This document shows, in pieces, positions 61,427 to 64,000 of a stretch of DNA of 64,000 nt. The notes under the pieces are model-generated. The model was not told where the DNA came from. It saw only the letters and a list, made by a program, of their open reading frames with translations, and made no database searches. The DNA is from G965230065 sp965230065 (GTDB taxonomy: Bacteria > Bacteroidota > Bacteroidia > Cytophagales > Cyclobacteriaceae). The position numbers were made by a program, and so were the translations under genes. The DNA is taken from assembly GCA_965230065.1 (NCBI GenBank), contig OZ245942.1, positions 2,542,001-2,606,000 of the forward strand, in the 5' to 3' direction. Every line of letters begins with the position of its first letter. Within the stretch, counting starts at the first letter, position 1.

Positions 61427-62983
61427 ATGAAAAAGTTAATATCAATATTTATTGGATGTGTGGCACTGGTTTCCTGCGAGGATTTTCTTGTAGAAAACCC
61501 CATGACTGAAAAATCATTGAATCAGTTCTTTGAATCACCAGATGAGACGAGAAGTTTGGTAAACACACTTTATCGCAGTGGCGCTCCCAGTTTCTATAAC
61601 ACAGGCGGCTTCAGAGGAAGTGTGGCTATGATGGGAGGATACATATCCGGGTTATTCGACAACGAAGCGAAAGGAGAACGCATAGAACCTTTACGTGCTC
61701 AGGAACTTACATTTACTGCAAAAAATATGGCTGAATATTTAGACGCCTGGTGGTCGAGCACCTATAATGCCATTTCAACTGCGAATACGGCTATTAAATA
61801 TATTCCGGAAACAGAAGGCCTGTCTGAAACCGATGCTCAGCAATTATTGGCAGAAGCCAGGTTTTTCAGAGCATTCAATTATTTTTTTCTGGTCAAAAAC
61901 TATGGTGACGTTCCCTTAATTACTGAACCGTACAACAGCCTAGAAGGTATCCTGGTAGAAAGGACAGACACCGAAACGGTATACAATCAGATTGTTGAAG
62001 ACCTCAATTGGGTAATCAGCCAGGGGAATCTTGCAACCATGCCATTTCCCATGAATGGTTTTAGAATTACCGAAGGAGCGGCCGCAGCCCTGCTGTCAGA
62101 TGTACATCTCCAGATGGCGGGCTATCCGGTACAAGACGATGGCAGTTATGCCAATGCAGCCGAGGCCGCCAGAATAGTTATCAACAGCGGAGAATATGCA
62201 CTGATTGAAAATGGGGTATCGTTTGCGGAGAGTGCTTATAACGTAATGCGCAATTCGGATGTGGAACGGGAATACATTTACTCCATTGAGTATGATGCGG
62301 AGATTGATCCAAATCCTGCTCCCGGAATTTCTCTTCCTGGCGATATAAGAACGCCTAATCTTAAATATTCAAGAACCTTAAATGCTTACCGCCCATTGGA
62401 TGAATATGTGCAAATTTATGATGCTGACAGAGATTTAAGAATTCAGAACCAGCAGTTATTCTTTAACTCCATTGAAGTGGGAGGTGAATTTTTTAATTTT
62501 GGCGAATATGCCCCCTTTCTTTTTTATGACGAAACGGCTTTGTATGAAACCGGAAGAGGAGACCAGGATGTAAACATTTACAGATATGCAGAAATACTGT
62601 TGATTGCCACCGAAGCCATTGCCCGCTCAGAAGGTGTTACCCCTGAAGCCATTGCTTACTTGTCTGAAGTAAGAAGCAGAGCCTACTGGCAAACTGACCA
62701 AAGTGAAGTTGAGGCAGAACTAAGCGGATTGTCTGAGCAAGCCTTTGTAGAAGAAGTCTGGAAAGAACGATACCGCGAACTGGCTTTGGATTATAAAGTA
62801 TGGTCCGACATTCAGCGAACGCGTTTATATCCTGTAGCATCAGAAAGCAATGTAGACTTTGTGAATGTAATCGGTCATACCAATCCGTGGGGAGCCACCT
62901 ACCAGGAGTTCCATCTGCTGTTTCCTATTTCTGATAATGAGCTGCAACGGAATCCGATGCTTGAACAAAATTCAGGATATTAA
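61427..62983 (+). CDS. SusD/RagB-type glycan-binding lipoprotein
   Basis: The 518-residue lipoprotein has its lipobox at VALVSCEDFLVENP and the TPR-rich SusD fold (LLAEARFFRAFNYFFLVKNYGDVPLI, then YADAEILL-type RYAEILLIATEAIARSEG, ending in PISDNELQRNPMLEQN). It sits on top of the SusC channel and hands over the glycan. The ATG at 61427, 34 bp past the susC stop codon, is preferred over an overlapping upstream start. Confidence 0.95.
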   Translation: MKKLISIFIGCVALVSCEDFLVENPMTEKSLNQFFESPDETRSLVNTLYRSGAPSFYNTGGFRGSVAMMGGYISGLFDNEAKGERIEPLRAQELTFTAKNMAEYLDAWWSSTYNAISTANTAIKYIPETEGLSETDAQQLLAEARFFRAFNYFFLVKNYGDVPLITEPYNSLEGILVERTDTETVYNQIVEDLNWVISQGNLATMPFPMNGFRITEGAAAALLSDVHLQMAGYPVQDDGSYANAAEAARIVINSGEYALIENGVSFAESAYNVMRNSDVEREYIYSIEYDAEIDPNPAPGISLPGDIRTPNLKYSRTLNAYRPLDEYVQIYDADRDLRIQNQQLFFNSIEVGGEFFNFGEYAPFLFYDETALYETGRGDQDVNIYRYAEILLIATEAIARSEGVTPEAIAYLSEVRSRAYWQTDQSEVEAELSGLSEQAFVEEVWKERYRELALDYKVWSDIQRTRLYPVASESNVDFVNVIGHTNPWGATYQEFHLLFPISDNELQRNPMLEQNSGY

Positions 62984-63065
62984 ATGGAGATAGCTGAGTA
63001 GCAAAATATATTTTTTCCTGGCATAAACTCATATAAATAATGAACGGTTGCTAAAAGAAGGTCAA

Positions 63066-63474
63066 ATGAATAGAAAAAATTCTTGAAATTTTCTGGAGCT
63101 TATGCCGGGTCTGTCTTATTATTTCCATCGGCTCAACTTTCTGATAATAAAAGTGTAAAGCTGGGTATTATTGCCGATCTCCATCAGGATATCATGCATG
63201 ACGGTATTGAGCGGCTGTCAGCTTTTATTAAGGAAATGAGCCATACAAATCCTGATTTTATCATCCGACTGGAGATTTTTGCAATATAAAATACACGGGG
63301 CCCTACCAGGAACCACTTTGGGCAGTTATAGAAATCTCAAAAAAAAGTGAAATCATGATTCAAGGGCGAACCTCAAGCTTTGTTGGCTCTTCACCTAAAG
63401 AAACGGGGGTGAATATGAGAGATGCAATTTACCCCATAGTTCCTTATATTTCAGACCGGAAGTTGGAGGTTTGA
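63066..63474 (+). pseudogene. Decayed calcineurin-like metallophosphoesterase
   Basis: MNRK at 63066 runs into a stop after an A-run; dropping one A restores a signal-like start (FLKFSGAYAGSVLLFPSAQLS) and then KLGIIADLHQD, the first metal motif of calcineurin-like phosphoesterases. The frame ends at 63289, and a second frame (about 63290-63474) reads GPYQEPLWAVIEI, GRTSSFVGSSPKETG, then ISDRKLEV, the family's C-terminal end. The middle with most catalytic His and Asp residues is missing. A frameshift plus an internal deletion is therefore clear. Such enzymes often accompany sulfatases and SusCD in glycan loci. Confidence 0.75.
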
Positions 63475-63665
63475 AGTAATCTCCCTACTTCCTGGCTCCA
63501 AAAAAGATTTTTCTGAAAGATGGAAGCACAGTCACACCCGACCGGATGGAACGTCCTTTTGTATATACAGAAGATGGTCTTGCTAAGGTGCTTTCGGTGA
63601 CAACTAAAAAGGGGGATAGTTCTTTTTTAGTAATGATGCCGGCAAAAAAGTCGTTGGCAAAATAA
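63475..63665 (+). pseudogene. C-terminal remnant of a glycosidase-like enzyme
   Basis: About 60 codons ending at 63665 read APKKIFLKDG, then DRMERPFVYTEDGLAKVLSV, then a short strand-rich end. The MERPFVY-type phrase resembles the end of five-bladed propeller glycosidases (GH43/GH117-like) from memory. No start codon, signal peptide or catalytic half is present, so this is a 3' fragment left by a deletion that joined it to the phosphoesterase remnant. Confidence 0.55.
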
Positions 63666-63715
63666 ATAGAATAATGAAAAAGTTTGATAAGGGCTTTGCT
63701 TGCTCAGTTGTACCT

Positions 63716-64000
63716 ATGCAACTGAAAAATCTATTAAGAATAGGCAAAAGTGCCAGCCTGGTACCGTGCATTTGTTTCCTGTTCGCCTGCTCAGCTCAGC
63801 AGAAAGAGGTATCTACAGCTGATGAACTAACCAACAAGCCCAACATTGTCTTCTTCTTTGTAGATGATATGGGTTGGCAGGAATCCTCTGTTCCATTCTA
63901 TGAGGAGGTAACGGAGTTAAATCAGCGCTACCACACCCCCAACATGGAGGTACTGGCACGGGAAGGTATGAAATTTACCCGGGCCTACGCCTACGCCCTT
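63716..64000 (+). CDS. Sulfatase, N-terminal part (runs off the window)
   Basis: At least 95 residues: a lipoprotein signal (SASLVPCICFLFACSAQ) followed by NIVFFFVDDMGWQE, the first metal-binding Asp pair of arylsulfatase-family enzymes, and YHTPNMEVLAREGMKFTRAYA. The Cys/Ser that becomes formylglycine lies beyond the edge. An in-frame ATG at 63674 would add 14 residues; 63716 gives a more usual signal length. It fits a role in desulfating marine polysaccharides taken up by the SusCD pair. Confidence 0.88.
   Translation, partial: MQLKNLLRIGKSASLVPCICFLFACSAQQKEVSTADELTNKPNIVFFFVDDMGWQESSVPFYEEVTELNQRYHTPNMEVLAREGMKFTRAYAYAL

Overview
The window reads as chromosome from a free-living, probably marine Bacteroidota of the Cytophagales type. 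Grounds: a SusC/SusD pair with an ECF sigma factor and FecR, a type IX secretion (T9SS) C-terminal signal, many lipoproteins with SxC lipoboxes, a Rho with the large lysine-rich insertion usual in this phylum, promoters of the TTG-N19-TAnnTTTG kind, weak Shine-Dalgarno signals, and short-word hairpin repeats between genes. I saw no rRNA, tRNA, CRISPR array, phage or transposase. The organism call is inference.

Layout. 1-3 kb: the end of a DUF4870-type gene, then a blue-copper protein and a beta-propeller lipoprotein. 3.2-21.4 kb: mostly housekeeping and stand-alone genes (rho, serS, a glycosyltransferase, DUF547, an AlkD-type glycosylase, a TPR histidine kinase with LuxR-type regulator, a VapBC-like pair, a DsbD-type reductase, an alpha/beta hydrolase, an SLC12-type transporter, a Fer4-CDGSH protein, a small acetyltransferase, a DinB-cupin fusion). 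21.5-32.7 kb: a leftward block of surface and secreted proteins, namely a 1740-residue T9SS substrate, a repeat-rich lipoprotein, two beta-barrel proteins, a possible papain-fold protein and a 72-residue protein. 33.0-34.0 kb: a sterol-desaturase-family enzyme. 34.0-39.3 kb: a predicted zinc-uptake locus (TonB receptor, DUF4625-like lipoprotein, AztD-like lipoprotein, Fur/Zur repressor). 39.4-47.5 kb: an ECF sigma factor, a membrane-spanning TPR anti-sigma candidate and two tandem TPR-CHAT proteases. 47.8-55.8 kb: a multi-PAS kinase, a second sterol desaturase, a sialidase with an N-acylglucosamine 2-epimerase, and an OmpR-type two-component pair. 55.9-64 kb: ECF sigma, FecR, SusC and SusD, then two decayed genes (metallophosphoesterase and a glycosidase-like tail) and the start of a sulfatase: a partly eroded glycan-use locus.

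Most notable: the same promoter-like signal, GGTNACC-N14-GCAAC, lies before three transcription units of the 21.5-32.7 kb surface block and also directly before the ECF sigma gene at 40.7 kb. That links the block to the sigma/anti-sigma pair beside the two exported CHAT proteases. A working model (inference) is a protease-triggered envelope response in which periplasmic TPR-CHAT enzymes act on the TPR anti-sigma, freeing an autoregulated sigma that turns on the surface block. Second: the zinc locus has two near-identical promoters in which paired GCAAC-N3-GTTGC dyads sit on both the -33 and the -7 element, a clear repressor-operator layout that fits the nearby Zur-like gene.
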